This document shows, piece after piece, positions 31,901 to 41,250 of a stretch of 64,000 nt of DNA; positions within the stretch are counted from its first letter, which is position 1; each line of letters opens with the position of its first letter. Location of the stretch: assembly GCF_030440425.1 (NCBI RefSeq), contig NZ_CP098023.1, positions 2,283,501 through 2,347,500 of the forward strand, in the 5' to 3' direction. The notes beneath the pieces were generated by a model. That model was given only the letters and a program-made list of their open reading frames with translations, had not been told where the DNA came from and did not search any database. The stretch comes from Microbulbifer sp. MI-G (lineage in GTDB: Bacteria > Pseudomonadota > Gammaproteobacteria > Pseudomonadales > Cellvibrionaceae). Made by a program: the position numbers and the translations under genes.

Positions 31901-32432
31901 CGTTGGCTTTAACCTGTATATGGAGATGCTCAATCGTGCGGTACAAGCCATTCGCGAGGGTCGCACGCCAAATATCGATGAACCCCTGGACTCTCCCGCG
32001 GTGGATGTGAACCTGCCGGTACCGGCACTGATCCCCGAAGACTATCTCTCGGATGTGCACACCCGCCTGATGATGTATAAACGCATCGCCAATGCCGCCG
32101 ATGGCCAGCAATTGAGAGAGCTGCAGGTGGAGATGATCGACCGCTTTGGCCTTCTGCCCGCGCCCGTCAGGCACCTGTTCCGCACCACGGAAATCAAACT
32201 GAAAGCGGACAAGATGGGCATTCGCAAACTGGAAGCCGCCTCAACCCACGGCCGTATCGAATTTGCCGACACCACCCAAGTGGACCCCCTCACCCTGGTG
32301 AAGCTGGTGCAGACCCAGCCCGGCCGTTACCAGTTGTCAGGTGCCAACCATTTCAATTTTAACCTCGATGAGGAGGATCCGGAGCGCAAGCTGCAGGAGA
32401 TCGACGCAGTGTTGGACCGACTGGCACAGTGA
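28953..32432 (+). CDS. mfd: Transcription-repair coupling factor
   Basis: 1159 residues (E. coli 1148). It removes RNA polymerase stalled at lesions and recruits UvrA. N-terminal UvrB-like domains (LEGQLKFFNKARR, HFPDWEILPYDTFSPHQD split by ILPYDTF), a CarD-like RNA polymerase-interacting domain (VHIDHGVGRYRGL, near residue 500), then the RecG-type helicase. The helicase has Walker A GDVGFGKTEVA, the box IIDEEHRFGVRQKE, TATPIPRSLNMAM, and Q-x-x-GRVGRSHHQAYAYLL. The TRCF C-terminal domain ends the protein. The frame extends upstream to 28824, but homology begins near the ATG at 28953 (ACGAAAG just before). Confidence 0.97.
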   Translation: MIDSQPLTPPGFRNAHDRQFWGQLHGAAAALALLSAARKSKTPTLLITRDSLEAHRLEGQLKFFNKARRDGSAKNVVEIFHFPDWEILPYDTFSPHQDIISDRLATLYRMPQMGSGIVIVPVSTLLHRLPPRDYVAANVLVLREGQPFAIDTQRRLLEQAGYHRVDTVYEHGEFAVRGSLMDIFPMGSVLPYRIDLFDDEIESLRTFDPETQRTVDRVSTVHLLPAREFPMHKAALSGFLQNWHTQFQVDPSLVPIYQDISAGIAPAGVEYYLPLFFDNNCASLFDYLPENSQAFVQGDVQAPMESFWHEVSNRYESRRGDLTRPILHPRQILLDIDEFNGALKSMPRVIFSTATLPENQGNYNFAAQVPPTLPVDGKAEQPMAALESYLMTYSGRVLFCAESGGRREALLELLNGIRLTPPTFTSWEEFIHSDTPIGITVAPLDQGLLLTKPAINLIAEPQLFGARVLQQRRRSKAKEDADNAVKNLAELRIGAPVVHIDHGVGRYRGLQHLDIGGQPAEFLTLEYADKAKLYVPVASLHLISRYSGADEALAPLHKMGSEQWQKAKRKAAEKVRDAAAELLDIYARREARVGHAFADPKLAYREFAAAFPFEETPDQQQAIEAVVGDMLSKKPMDRLVCGDVGFGKTEVAMRAAFVAAHAGKQVAMLVPTTLLAQQHFQSFQDRFADWPITIEVISRFRSGKEVERVKEKVAGGKVDILVGTHKLLQSGLDFHNLGLLIIDEEHRFGVRQKERLKSLRAEVDILNLTATPIPRSLNMAMTGIRDLSVIATPPARRLSVKTFVRERDNALIKEAILREILRGGQVYFLHNAVKSIERIARELQQLVPEARIGIGHGQMRERELEQVMSDFYHKRFNLLVCTTIIETGIDVPTANTILIERADKFGLAQLHQLRGRVGRSHHQAYAYLLTPNKRAMTGDAVMRLEAISEAQDLGAGFTLATHDLEIRGAGELLGEEQSGQIQSVGFNLYMEMLNRAVQAIREGRTPNIDEPLDSPAVDVNLPVPALIPEDYLSDVHTRLMMYKRIANAADGQQLRELQVEMIDRFGLLPAPVRHLFRTTEIKLKADKMGIRKLEAASTHGRIEFADTTQVDPLTLVKLVQTQPGRYQLSGANHFNFNLDEEDPERKLQEIDAVLDRLAQ

Positions 32433-32537
32433 TACTATTCGTCAACCCGTGAGGTGGTGGGTCGACGGGGGGAACTCCCGGCCAAAATCACCTCCATACA
32501 CGACAATCTGCCGAGCAAGGCTTCAGGAAACAACAGA

Positions 32538-33533
32538 ATGATGAACCGTGGTCACCTCGCGACAAGGATAACATGCCTCTTTCCCACTCTGGCCCTGGTC
32601 TTCTCCGCTGCAGCAGCCCAGGCGGCCAACTATGCCGGGAACACCTTCGAAGTCGAAATGATTGTTTTTGAGCGCCCCCAGGGAATGGCCCGCAGCGGTG
32701 AATCCTGGCCGGCCTCTCTACGGCTGCAATATCCTGCCCACTGGGTCGACTTTGACACCCGAACTGCAACCCCCGAGGTAGAGGAAACCCTCTCCCTGAT
32801 AGCCTCTCCCAAGGCCGGCAACCTGTTCGGCAGCAACCTCTCCAATGGTGAAGCCCAGCAACCTGCCGCCACAGCCGCACAAACAGTTCAGACAGAAATT
32901 GAAGCCGCCCCCAGCCTGTTTTTATCTCCCGTGCCCACCCTGTTGAATAACAAGGTAGCAGCATTGATCAAAGGTGGTGAGCGGATTCTGTTCCATAAAG
33001 CCTGGCGCCAGGTACTGCAACAGAAGCACAATTCGCCGGCCGTCCTGATCCACGGCGGAGACCATTTTCGAGGCTACAGGCAGCTCGAAGGATCGGTGAC
33101 TCTGAGTGTATCCCGTTACCTGCACCTCAGCACCGATCTGTGGTTGAGTGATTTTTCTCTTCTACCTGAGGCTGAGGGCATACTACTGCCCAAACGCCCC
33201 CGCGTGGATACAACGGAATTCACCGAAGCCACCATTCCAAACCATCAAGGAGACAACCAGCTCCCCCATACCGGCCCTGCACTGCGGAATAAGCAACTCG
33301 CCTTCGGGGAATACGAACCCGGCGCCCCTGAGCAAGAGCAACCCCTTTACGTTGCCCATGTGGCCCGCTTGCAGCATGAGCGCCGCATGCGCAGCGGCAA
33401 GCTGCATTATATAGACCACCCGGCCTTTGGCATCCTGATTGAAATTCGCACCGTGCCGGGACAACAGGATGAAGAATTGAGAGAAAAACTTCCCGTTGAA
33501 GCCGGCGCGGTCGCGGAAATCGAAGTGCCATAG
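32538..33533 (+). CDS. CsiV-family periplasmic protein
   Basis: About 331 residues with a signal peptide (MMNRGHLATR, hydrophobic LALVFSAAAAQA, cleavage near Ala-Ala). The mature start contains FEVEMIVFERP, the recognised beginning of the CsiV family (envelope proteins, named from the Shewanella/Pseudomonas peptidoglycan-binding CsiV). A second half has RYLHLSTDLWL and a final block RMRSGKLHYIDHPAFGILIEI split around YIDHP, both typical. It follows mfd by about 100 bases, the same neighbourhood as in Pseudomonas. ATGs at 32538/32541; AGGA 11 bases before. Confidence 0.8.
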   Translation: MMNRGHLATRITCLFPTLALVFSAAAAQAANYAGNTFEVEMIVFERPQGMARSGESWPASLRLQYPAHWVDFDTRTATPEVEETLSLIASPKAGNLFGSNLSNGEAQQPAATAAQTVQTEIEAAPSLFLSPVPTLLNNKVAALIKGGERILFHKAWRQVLQQKHNSPAVLIHGGDHFRGYRQLEGSVTLSVSRYLHLSTDLWLSDFSLLPEAEGILLPKRPRVDTTEFTEATIPNHQGDNQLPHTGPALRNKQLAFGEYEPGAPEQEQPLYVAHVARLQHERRMRSGKLHYIDHPAFGILIEIRTVPGQQDEELREKLPVEAGAVAEIEVP

Positions 33534-33669
33534 CCACCCTATTGCCAAAGCCCAGATGACCTCTGCCAACAGCAAAAAATGCTTTGCGCCCTGCCCAAGC
33601 TCTGTCCAGCGCGCAGCACAACTCCCCACACGGTGCCAGTGTATTCGGCTTTGGGGATTGTTATAAAGG

Positions 33670-34304
33670 CTACGGTGACAGGCGCTCCACCGACCAATTG
33701 CCGCAGTCATCGGCTCGGTAAATGAAACGGTCGTGAAGGCGATTGCCCCCCCTGCCAAAACTCCACCTCAAGGGGCGCTACCCGGTACCCCCCAAAAGTC
33801 CGGCATCGGGATCCGGCTCTCAGCGTAACGGGCTTTGACTGCCTCAAACTGTGTTTGCAGTTCCTCCCGGGAGGACAGTGGCTGGCTTTGGCGAGACGCC
33901 CAGGCCGCTAATTGGCTGTCCAATGGGCGAGACTGGAAATATGCTTCTGCATCCTCCCTCGCAACCGGGGCCACTTCTCCGGTTACGACTATTTGGCGCT
34001 CGAGTGGGTGCCAGGGAAACAACAGAGAAACCCGGGGATTATGTGCCATCTCCCTGGCTTTTTTACTTTCCAGGTTGGTGTAGAACACAAAACCGCGCTC
34101 ATCAAACCCCTTCAATAAAACAATTCGCTGGGAGGGCTGGCCCGCGGCATCTACCGTAGCGAGGCACATAGCGGTGGGGTCCTGCAGCCCGGCCTTTACA
34201 ACCTCTTCTAGCCACTGACTGAATTGCGCTATCGGCGCCGGCTTCAGCTCAGCACGCCGCAAACCGCCTAGCAGGTACTCCCGGCGCCATTGATCGATTT
34301 CCAT
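33670..34304 (-). pseudogene. pdxH: Pyridoxamine 5'-phosphate oxidase, frameshifted near the C-terminus
   Basis: FMN enzyme that makes pyridoxal 5'-phosphate. From 34304 the product is collinear with PdxH: QRIVLLKGFDERGFVFYTN, SLLFPWHPLERQIVV, SQPLSSREEL, then PMPDFWG. At the G6 run (33788-33793 on the plus strand as C6) the frame shifts and stops after five more residues, total 178. The expected end continues in another frame: YRVAPLEVEFWQGG, NRLHDRFIYR, then VERLSP and a TAG at 33670. Two bases appear to be missing at WGG-Y, or one is in excess. The lost part holds conserved FMN/PLP-contact residues (the R-L-H). Could be a true mutation or a sequencing error in the homopolymer. Confidence 0.85.
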
Positions 34305-34575
34305 GGTGTGACTTCCTCATTTGTTCTAGTTCACAGTGTATCTGCCAAGCTGCCGCAAAGGTATTTTTCCGCGAACAGCTCGTCAAACCGCACCCCCACT
34401 CACTGGTCCAGGGGCGGTCAAAAACGCGACTGCCGTACAAAGTTTCCTGTCGCGATACGGGGGTAATCTCAATTTTCCTGCGATTTTTATCCTGCAAGTG
34501 CAGACTCTGCGGATGCTTGCGTGGCATTTGGTGTGCCGCTAGGCTCACTGCATTTTTACACAACTAAGGAAAACG

Positions 34576-36210
34576 GTGGTTATGTCCTCTGCGCCCACAT
34601 GCGCCCAGGTGCTGATGCATCTGCTGCGCGAATACCAGGTGGAAAAAGTCTTCGGCATTCCCGGTGTACACACCATCGAACTCTACCGCGACCTGCCGGG
34701 CAGCGGCCTGACACACATCACTCCGCGCCACGAACAAGGTGCCGCTTTTATGGCGGACGGCTCTGCCCGTGCCAGCGGCAAGCCGGGCGTGTGTTTTTTA
34801 ATCACCGGCCCCGGCCTCACCAATGCCGCCACCGCTATGGCGCAGGCCTACTCCGACTCTATCCCCATGTTGGTTATCTCCGCAGTGAATCGTCGCGAAG
34901 ACCTGGGTATGAGTCGCGGACGCCTGCACGAGCTGCCCCGTCAGAGCGACGCCAGTCGTGGCTTTTGTGTCTGGCAACACACCCTGACCCAGGCCGAGCA
35001 GTTGCCGGAGGTGATGGCAAAGGCATTTCAGCTGCTGCGATCCAGCCGCCCGGGTCCTGTGCATATCGAGATTCCCATCGATCTGTTCCCGGCCCCCATG
35101 CCCGGACAACTAGAGGACTATCACGCTGCTCCGGCCACTAGAGCTCCAGGCGCCAATAGCACCGCTATCACTATTGCCGCCAACTGGCTGCAGGGTGCCC
35201 AGCGCCCGGTCATTCTTTTGGGTGGCGGCGCCCAGGCTGCAGGGGAAGCCGCCACCCAAATTGCCGAGAAAATTGCCGCTCCGGTTTTCCTGTCACTGGC
35301 CGCCAAAGGGGTAGTGGATGAACGCCACCCACTGTGCGGTGGCGCCAACCTGAGCTTTGACTGTGTACGCAACCGGGTGGAAAATGCGGATGTCGTATTG
35401 GCAGTGGGCACTGAACTTTCCGAGACGGACCGCAACTTGGTTCGAGAAGATTACGCCTTTTCCGGCCAAGTAATCCGAATCGATATAGATACTGCACAAC
35501 TTGTATGCAACGCCAGCCCCGATCTCGCCATCTGTGCCGATGCCGCGGAGAGCTTGCAGCAATTAAATGCTGCTCTGGTCCAACGCAATGGAGAGGCGAA
35601 AGAGCAGTCGGAACAAGAGGTGGCCCAATTACTGCAGGACTGCCGCAAGGCCTGGTGGGATGGTTCCGAAGAGCGCTTCCCCTGGGTGGAAGCGCTGCGC
35701 GCGTCCCTGCCGGAAAACGGTATCCTGGTGACAGACTCCACCCAATTGGCCTATAACACCAACCACGCCCTGCCCCTCTACCATCCGCGCAGCCACGCTA
35801 CCTGTACCACAGGCTACGGTACCCTTGGCTTTGCCCTGCCCGCAGCTATTGGTGCCAAACTATCCAGTGAGCGCGATGTGATCGCACTGATTGGTGACGG
35901 GGGTCTGATGTTTACTCTGGGTGAGTTGGCGGTGGCGGTGGAACAGCAACTGCCATTGCCGATACTGGTATGGAACAATGCCGGATACGGAGAAATTCGT
36001 GACTTTATGGATGCGGCCAAGGTCCCCCGGGAGGGTGTCAATCTGCATACCCCGGATTTTGTCGCCCTTGCCCGCGCCTTCGGTGCCGAAGCATGCCGAA
36101 TCGATCAACCCGGCCAGTTGGCAGAAGCAGTAAATGCCGCCTTCAGCCGACAGACTCCAACCCTGATTGAAATTAGCGCGCCCTCAGGCGCAGAACAAAG
36201 GGAAGCGTGA
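34576..36210 (+). CDS. ThDP-dependent 2-oxo acid decarboxylase-like protein (AruI/acetolactate synthase family)
   Basis: 544 residues with the three-domain layout of thiamine-diphosphate enzymes. The activating glutamate is in RHEQGAAFMADG (about residue 53), the central domain begins with LLGGGAQ, and the ThDP motif runs from GDGGLMFTLGEL to LVWNNAGYGEI. It resembles arginine-transaminase pathway AruI (5-guanidino-2-oxopentanoate decarboxylase) more than acetolactate synthase, judged from the N-terminus VFGIPGVHTIELYR. One base separates it from an aldehyde dehydrogenase gene, so decarboxylation of a 2-oxo acid to an aldehyde and oxidation to an acid is the likely pair reaction. GTG at 34576 or ATG at 34582 may be the start; AAGGA precedes. 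Substrate is inference. Confidence 0.8.
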   Translation: MVMSSAPTCAQVLMHLLREYQVEKVFGIPGVHTIELYRDLPGSGLTHITPRHEQGAAFMADGSARASGKPGVCFLITGPGLTNAATAMAQAYSDSIPMLVISAVNRREDLGMSRGRLHELPRQSDASRGFCVWQHTLTQAEQLPEVMAKAFQLLRSSRPGPVHIEIPIDLFPAPMPGQLEDYHAAPATRAPGANSTAITIAANWLQGAQRPVILLGGGAQAAGEAATQIAEKIAAPVFLSLAAKGVVDERHPLCGGANLSFDCVRNRVENADVVLAVGTELSETDRNLVREDYAFSGQVIRIDIDTAQLVCNASPDLAICADAAESLQQLNAALVQRNGEAKEQSEQEVAQLLQDCRKAWWDGSEERFPWVEALRASLPENGILVTDSTQLAYNTNHALPLYHPRSHATCTTGYGTLGFALPAAIGAKLSSERDVIALIGDGGLMFTLGELAVAVEQQLPLPILVWNNAGYGEIRDFMDAAKVPREGVNLHTPDFVALARAFGAEACRIDQPGQLAEAVNAAFSRQTPTLIEISAPSGAEQREA

Positions 36211-36211
36211 C

Positions 36212-37645
36212 ATGACAGACCTCAACAAACTGCAAACCGGCAAGCTGTTTATTGATGGCCAATGGCGGGAACCCCTGGGCATGGGGTCACATCCAGTCAT
36301 CAACCCGGCGACCGAGGAAATCATCTGCGAAGTCTCCGAGGGTTCTGCCGAGGATGTGGATCTGGCCGTAACCGCTGCAAGGGCTGCCTTTCACAGCTGG
36401 CGCAACAGCACCGCACAGAAACGCCGAGAACTGCTTAACGCCATCGCTGACGGCATGGAAAAACGTAAAGAAGACCTGACTTTTGCCATTTCCCAAACTT
36501 TGGGCTGCCCCGAACATATCACCCGCTGGCTGCACGTTGATGGCCCTATCTACGCCATGCGCTATTACGCTGAGCGCACTTTCGAGATGGAAAAAACGGA
36601 GAAAGCGGCCCATTCCTTATTGTTCCGCGAGCCAGTAGGTGTGTGTGGTTTCATTACCCCCTGGAATTATCCCCTGCACCAGTTCGTCGGCAAAGTAGCG
36701 CCGGCACTGGCCGCCGGTTGCACCATGATCTCCAAGCCCGCCGAAATCACTCCATTGCAGGACTTTATTATGGCGGAGATTATTGAAGAAACCGGGGTAC
36801 CCGCCGGTGTCTTCAACCTGGTGCCCGGTGCCGGCTCGGTAGTGGGTGCAGCGCTGTCGGCCCATCCGGGTATCGATATGGTGTCTTTCACCGGCTCCAC
36901 CCGTGCCGGCGTCGAAGTGGCTAAGGCCGCAGCGCCCACAGTAAAGCGCGTAACCCAGGAACTGGGTGGCAAATCTCCATTGATTATCACCCCCGACGCA
37001 GACCTAGAAGCTGCGGTGCGCTGGGGATGTGAAGATGTGTTTATCAACAGTGGCCAAACCTGTACCGCATTGACCCGTATGCTGGTACCCGCAGAGCGCT
37101 ATGAGGAAGCAGTGGAAATTGCCCGGCAGGTAGCCGAGGGCATCGCCATGGGTACCGGAGATGACGCCTTTATGGGACCGCTCTCTTCTGCCCGTCAGCG
37201 GGAAATTGTGCGTGGCTATATCCAGCGGGGTATCGATGAGGGTGCGCGCATGGTCACCGGTGGTGCCGAAGCGCCGGAGGGCATGGAGAAAGGCTTCTAC
37301 GTGAAACCCACTGTATTTGCCGATGTACACAACCATATGAGCATCGCCCGCGAGGAGATCTTCGGCCCGGTGACCTGCCTGATCCCCTACCGGGATATGG
37401 ACGAGGCCATTTCCATTGCCAACGATACCGAATATGGCCTCTCCAGCGGCGTTTGGGCCAAGGATGCGGAGAGTGCCATGTCCCTGGCGCGTCGTATTGA
37501 GGCCGGCCTCTGTTTCGTCAACGGAGGCGAATTCAACTACGATGCTCCCTTTGGTGGCTATAAACGCTCCGGCAATGGACGTGAATTTGGCGAAGCCGGC
37601 CTAGGCGAGTTTATTGAGCTGAAATCTGTGCAATTGCCCGCATAA
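36212..37645 (+). CDS. NAD(P)-dependent aldehyde dehydrogenase
   Basis: 477 residues. Catalytic cysteine in NSGQTCTALTR, general base in QELGGKSPL, cofactor loop FTGSTRAG and oxyanion NPWN-type TPWNYPLH are all present, so the enzyme should be active. The ATG is one base after the decarboxylase stop, hence one operon. The most likely substrate is the aldehyde made by the upstream enzyme, for example 4-guanidinobutanal if that enzyme is AruI-like. The specific assignment is inference; the family is certain. Confidence 0.9.
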   Translation: MTDLNKLQTGKLFIDGQWREPLGMGSHPVINPATEEIICEVSEGSAEDVDLAVTAARAAFHSWRNSTAQKRRELLNAIADGMEKRKEDLTFAISQTLGCPEHITRWLHVDGPIYAMRYYAERTFEMEKTEKAAHSLLFREPVGVCGFITPWNYPLHQFVGKVAPALAAGCTMISKPAEITPLQDFIMAEIIEETGVPAGVFNLVPGAGSVVGAALSAHPGIDMVSFTGSTRAGVEVAKAAAPTVKRVTQELGGKSPLIITPDADLEAAVRWGCEDVFINSGQTCTALTRMLVPAERYEEAVEIARQVAEGIAMGTGDDAFMGPLSSARQREIVRGYIQRGIDEGARMVTGGAEAPEGMEKGFYVKPTVFADVHNHMSIAREEIFGPVTCLIPYRDMDEAISIANDTEYGLSSGVWAKDAESAMSLARRIEAGLCFVNGGEFNYDAPFGGYKRSGNGREFGEAGLGEFIELKSVQLPA

Positions 37646-37897
37646 ACCTCTGCGCCACCTCCAAACGAGGTGGCATAGTTGACTGTGAACCCCCTCCCCG
37701 CTATCTTTGCCCGCACATCACGAGAGTGGCTGACGCCAACGCCAACCTGCCGACCGGGGCAAGGTGGTTCTCTCTCTGCCAGCACACCAATGCCAGTGGG
37801 GAGGATGGGGCTCTACCAGAGCAATCCAACCGGATGCGCGCGAACACTCATTCGCCACTTCCACGTCAGCCCTCCAAATTTTATTGTTGGAGGGACC
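37646..37897. other. Leader region before the kbl-tdh unit
   Basis: 252 bases without a gene. It contains several short hairpins: GAGGTGGC-type repeats after the dehydrogenase stop (CCACCTCcaaacGAGGTGG, 37657-37674, a likely terminator stem without much T) and GCTCT-ACC-AGAGC further down. A promoter for the next genes should lie here. A glycine riboswitch was considered and not supported. Confidence 0.4.
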
Positions 37898-38113
37898 ATG
37901 TCCGAAACACCGCTATCCAGTAAAGACGTTATAGAAATTCAGATCGCCAACCAGCGAAACCGCACGGCGGTAAGGGCAGTGAGACGGGCTGATCGGCAGT
38001 TGTTGTGGCAACTACTGTTCGACACCGCCGAAGAGGCATTAAAATTCGCTACCAGTTGCCGCGCCAGTGAACAGCCAATCACGGCCCACAAGGCCTGCGA
38101 ACTGGCGGGATAA
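37898..38113 (+). CDS. Small protein of unknown function, 71 residues
   Basis: A strong GGAGGG lies just before the ATG at 37898. The product [20 protein letters not shown] is followed by charged helices with many arginines ([18 protein letters not shown]) and ends KACELAG. It reads like a small helical, possibly nucleic-acid or protein binding factor. I recognise no family. It sits 80 bases upstream of kbl in the same direction and may be co-transcribed. Confidence 0.55.
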   Translation: MSETPLSSKDVIEIQIANQRNRTAVRAVRRADRQLLWQLLFDTAEEALKFATSCRASEQPITAHKACELAG

Positions 38114-38193
38114 ACCAGAGCCCACTGGCGTCACCTTGCCAAGGGCAAACCACCCCGTGCCACAAGCACCCGACAGGAGCTAAAAACACAACC

Positions 38194-39393
38194 ATGCCAA
38201 AGCCAGAACACTTCTTTGAGTACCTGCGCGATGAACTGAAACAGATCAATGCCGACGGCCTCTACAAGCGCGAGCGGATTATTACCTCCCAACAGGCCGC
38301 CGAGATCCAGGTGAACAATGACACCCGGGTACTGAACTTCTGCGCCAATAACTATCTGGGCCTGGCCAACCACCCGGACCTGATCGCAGCCGCCAAAGAA
38401 GGCCTCGACCAGTACGGCTTCGGCATGGCTTCTGTACGCTTTATCTGTGGCACCCAGGATATTCACAAGGCTCTGGAATCCCGCCTGTCTGAATTTCTGC
38501 ACACAGAGGACACCATCCTCTACACCTCTTGCTTTGATGCCAATGGCGGCCTGTTCGAAACTCTGCTGGGGCCGGAAGATGCCATTATTTCCGACGCCCT
38601 CAACCACGCTTCCATTATCGACGGCGTGCGCCTGTGTAAAGCCAGGCGTTACCGCTACGCCAACAACAATATGGCGGAGCTGGAGAAGCAGCTGCAGGCC
38701 GCCGACGCGGAGGGCGCCAAAACCAAACTGATTGCCACCGATGGGGTCTTTTCCATGGACGGTGTGATCACCGACCTGAAGGCCATCTGCGACCTGGCCG
38801 ACCGCTACGACGCCCTGGTGATGGTGGACGACTCCCACGCGGTGGGCTTCCTCGGTGAGCACGGCCGCGGCACCCACGAATACTGTGGTGTTATTGACCG
38901 TATCGACATTATCACCGGCACTCTGGGCAAAGCCCTCGGTGGTGCCTCCGGCGGCTTCACCTCTGGCCGCAAGGAAATTATCGATATGCTGCGCCAACGC
39001 TCGCGCCCCTACCTGTTCTCCAACTCTGTGGCCCCGGCCATTGTCTCCGCCTCCCTGAAAGTGCTGGATATGCTGATGGAAGGTGGAGAACTGCGCGAGA
39101 AACTGCGCAATAACTCCGCCTATTTCCGCCAGCGCATGTCTGAAGCTGGCTTCACACTCGCCGGTGCCGACCACCCGATTATCCCGGTGATGATCGGCGA
39201 TGCCGCCACAGCACAAAAAGTGGCCGACAAGATGCTGGAGCGCGGCGTTTACGTAGTGGGCTTCTTCTACCCGGTAGTGCCCAAAGGTCAGGCCCGTATC
39301 CGCACCCAGATGTCGGCGGCACACACTCGAAAACAGCTCGATCAATGCATTGATGCCTTTATTGAAGTGAGCCGCGAACTGAATATGATTTAA
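38194..39393 (+). CDS. kbl: Glycine C-acetyltransferase (2-amino-3-ketobutyrate CoA ligase)
   Basis: 399 residues, usual length 398. This PLP enzyme cleaves 2-amino-3-oxobutanoate with CoA to glycine and acetyl-CoA. Landmarks are [14 protein letters not shown], the substrate/PLP loops [11 protein letters not shown] and [12 protein letters not shown], and the Schiff-base lysine in [10 protein letters not shown]. Followed 80 bases later by tdh, which makes its substrate from threonine. Confidence 0.97.
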   Translation: MPKPEHFFEYLRDELKQINADGLYKRERIITSQQAAEIQVNNDTRVLNFCANNYLGLANHPDLIAAAKEGLDQYGFGMASVRFICGTQDIHKALESRLSEFLHTEDTILYTSCFDANGGLFETLLGPEDAIISDALNHASIIDGVRLCKARRYRYANNNMAELEKQLQAADAEGAKTKLIATDGVFSMDGVITDLKAICDLADRYDALVMVDDSHAVGFLGEHGRGTHEYCGVIDRIDIITGTLGKALGGASGGFTSGRKEIIDMLRQRSRPYLFSNSVAPAIVSASLKVLDMLMEGGELREKLRNNSAYFRQRMSEAGFTLAGADHPIIPVMIGDAATAQKVADKMLERGVYVVGFFYPVVPKGQARIRTQMSAAHTRKQLDQCIDAFIEVSRELNMI

Positions 39394-39479
39394 TGCCCAA
39401 GTGATGGCAGCGGTCTGTTACGACAGGACCACCTTGTTTCAAGGGGCTGCCACGCCTCTCCATTTATAGTTTTATGACA

Positions 39480-40505
39480 ATGAAAGCACTATCGAAACTG
39501 AAATCTGAAGTGGGAATCTGGCTCACCGACGTGGAAGTTCCCGAACCCGGCCACAACGACCTGTTAATCAAAATCCACAAAACCGCCATTTGTGGTACTG
39601 ACATGCATATCTATCACTGGGATGAGTGGTCACAAAAAACCATCCCGGTTCCCATGGTGGTGGGACACGAATATGTGGGTGAAGTGGTTGGCATGGGTCA
39701 GGAAGTCGCTGGCTTCCAGGTGGGTGATCGCGTTTCCGGCGAGGGCCACATTACCTGTGGACACTGCCGCAACTGCCGCGCCGGTCGCCGCCATCTGTGT
39801 CGCAATACCTATGGGGTGGGCGTGGACCGCCAAGGCGCCTTTGCCGAGTATTTGGTTATTCCGGCCTTAAACGCTTTTAACATTCCAGACAATATCTCCG
39901 ACGACCTGGCCTCCATCTTCGACCCTTTCGGTAATGCTGTGCATACCGCACTCTCATTCGACCTTGTGGGTGAAGATGTGTTGATCACCGGTGCCGGGCC
40001 TATTGGTATTATGGCAGCAGCGGTGGCTAGGCATGTGGGTGCACGCCATGTGGTGATCACCGATATCAACGAATACCGCCTGGACCTGGCACGCAAGATG
40101 GGCGCCACCCGCGCAGTCAACGTAAGCAGGGAAACGCTCAGCGATGTGATGGCAGAGCTGGGTATGGACGAAGGCTTCGATGTGGGCTTGGAAATGTCCG
40201 GCGTACCCGCCGCCTTCCGCGACATGCTCGCCGCCATGAACCACGGAGGCAAAATCGCCATGCTTGGGATTCCCGCCGGTGAAATGGCGATCGACTGGAG
40301 CCAGGTGATCTTTAAAGGCCTGATCCTTAAAGGGATCTACGGACGCGAGATGTTCGAGACCTGGTACAAAATGGCCAGCCTGATCCAATCCGGCCTGGAT
40401 CTGACCCCGATTATCACGCACCAGTTCCCTATAGAGGACTTCCAGAAAGGCTTCGATACCATGGGCTCTGGCGCATCCGGCAAGGTGATTCTCAATTGGC
40501 AATAG
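39480..40505 (+). CDS. tdh: L-threonine 3-dehydrogenase
   Basis: 341 residues from the ATG at 39480 (the family starts MKALSKLK; an upstream ATG adds MT). Zinc-dependent NAD enzyme: catalytic zinc ligands in [14 protein letters not shown] and GHEYVGEV, structural zinc cysteines in [18 protein letters not shown] fold in [11 protein letters not shown]. Oxidises threonine to 2-amino-3-oxobutanoate, the substrate of Kbl. Threonine to glycine plus acetyl-CoA is thus complete here. An IS graveyard begins just after its stop. Confidence 0.97.
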   Translation: MKALSKLKSEVGIWLTDVEVPEPGHNDLLIKIHKTAICGTDMHIYHWDEWSQKTIPVPMVVGHEYVGEVVGMGQEVAGFQVGDRVSGEGHITCGHCRNCRAGRRHLCRNTYGVGVDRQGAFAEYLVIPALNAFNIPDNISDDLASIFDPFGNAVHTALSFDLVGEDVLITGAGPIGIMAAAVARHVGARHVVITDINEYRLDLARKMGATRAVNVSRETLSDVMAELGMDEGFDVGLEMSGVPAAFRDMLAAMNHGGKIAMLGIPAGEMAIDWSQVIFKGLILKGIYGREMFETWYKMASLIQSGLDLTPIITHQFPIEDFQKGFDTMGSGASGKVILNWQ

Positions 40506-40741
40506 CCTGTGCCGGAGTGGCGAATCACAAGGCGGCAAATGCTATTGCTATGTTTCTAGGTAACCAATGTCGTGAATTGGTCGGGGCGTAAAAAGATTTG
40601 AGTCAAACTTTTTTGCGCTGACTGTCAGTACCGGGTGGAAATGACAACGATCAGTGCCCCAAATTTGAGCGCAAGTTCAGTACCAGTGATTTGACCAAAA
40701 TGATTGATGTCTACATGAAAAATAAAGTGGGATATAAGTTT

Positions 40742-41250
40742 TCACTGAGAATAGAAGCAATAATCGTGAGCGAGACTGATCATCAGCTTTCGTTTCACCC
40801 GGATTGCCAGGCATTCTCGAGAGTACTCGTCCAGGATGTTCAGCATTCGGAATGCTTTCCCATCGCTAGTCCGATGGTGAACAAAGTCATACGACCAGAC
40901 ATGGTTCGGATACTCCGGACGCAGTCGAACACACGACCCGTCATTTAGCCAGAGCCGTCCCTTCTTTGGTTGTTTCATTGGAACCTTCAGCCCCTCACGC
41001 CGCCACAGTCGTTCCACGCGCTTGTTGTTCACTTGCCAGCCCGCATCTCTCAGTAAAGCTGCAATCCGGCGATAGCCGTATCGACCACACTGTCGCGCAA
41101 GCTCAACCATGTCAGCAACCAGACGGTTTTCGTCGGAACGGCCAACAGGCAGGCGCCTTTGCGTGGATCGATGCTGGCCCAAAATACGGCACGCCCGACG
41201 CTCAGAAATGTGAAATCGACTTCGTAGGTGGTCAATACAAGCACGGCGAC
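40742..41250 (-). pseudogene. IS3-family transposase orfB, N-terminal fragment
   Basis: Reads SPSRRRACIDHLRSRF, then SERRACRILGQHRST, GYRRIAALLRDAGW, and NHVWSYDFVHHRTSDG with the first catalytic aspartate of the DDE triad. It then ends in unrelated residues after RVKRKL. The second aspartate and the glutamate are missing. Confidence 0.85.

Noticed and set aside
37720..37850. Glycine riboswitch in the leader of the kbl-tdh region
   Set aside because: GAGAG, a GCCGACCGGGGCAA stretch and CTCTC appear in the right order and the context (glycine formation) is attractive. However, the strictly conserved bases after the second half of P1 (CAGG, AAAGGAC) are absent.
38131..39345. Long open frame antisense to kbl
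   Set aside because: Exact shadow of kbl with no recognisable domain.
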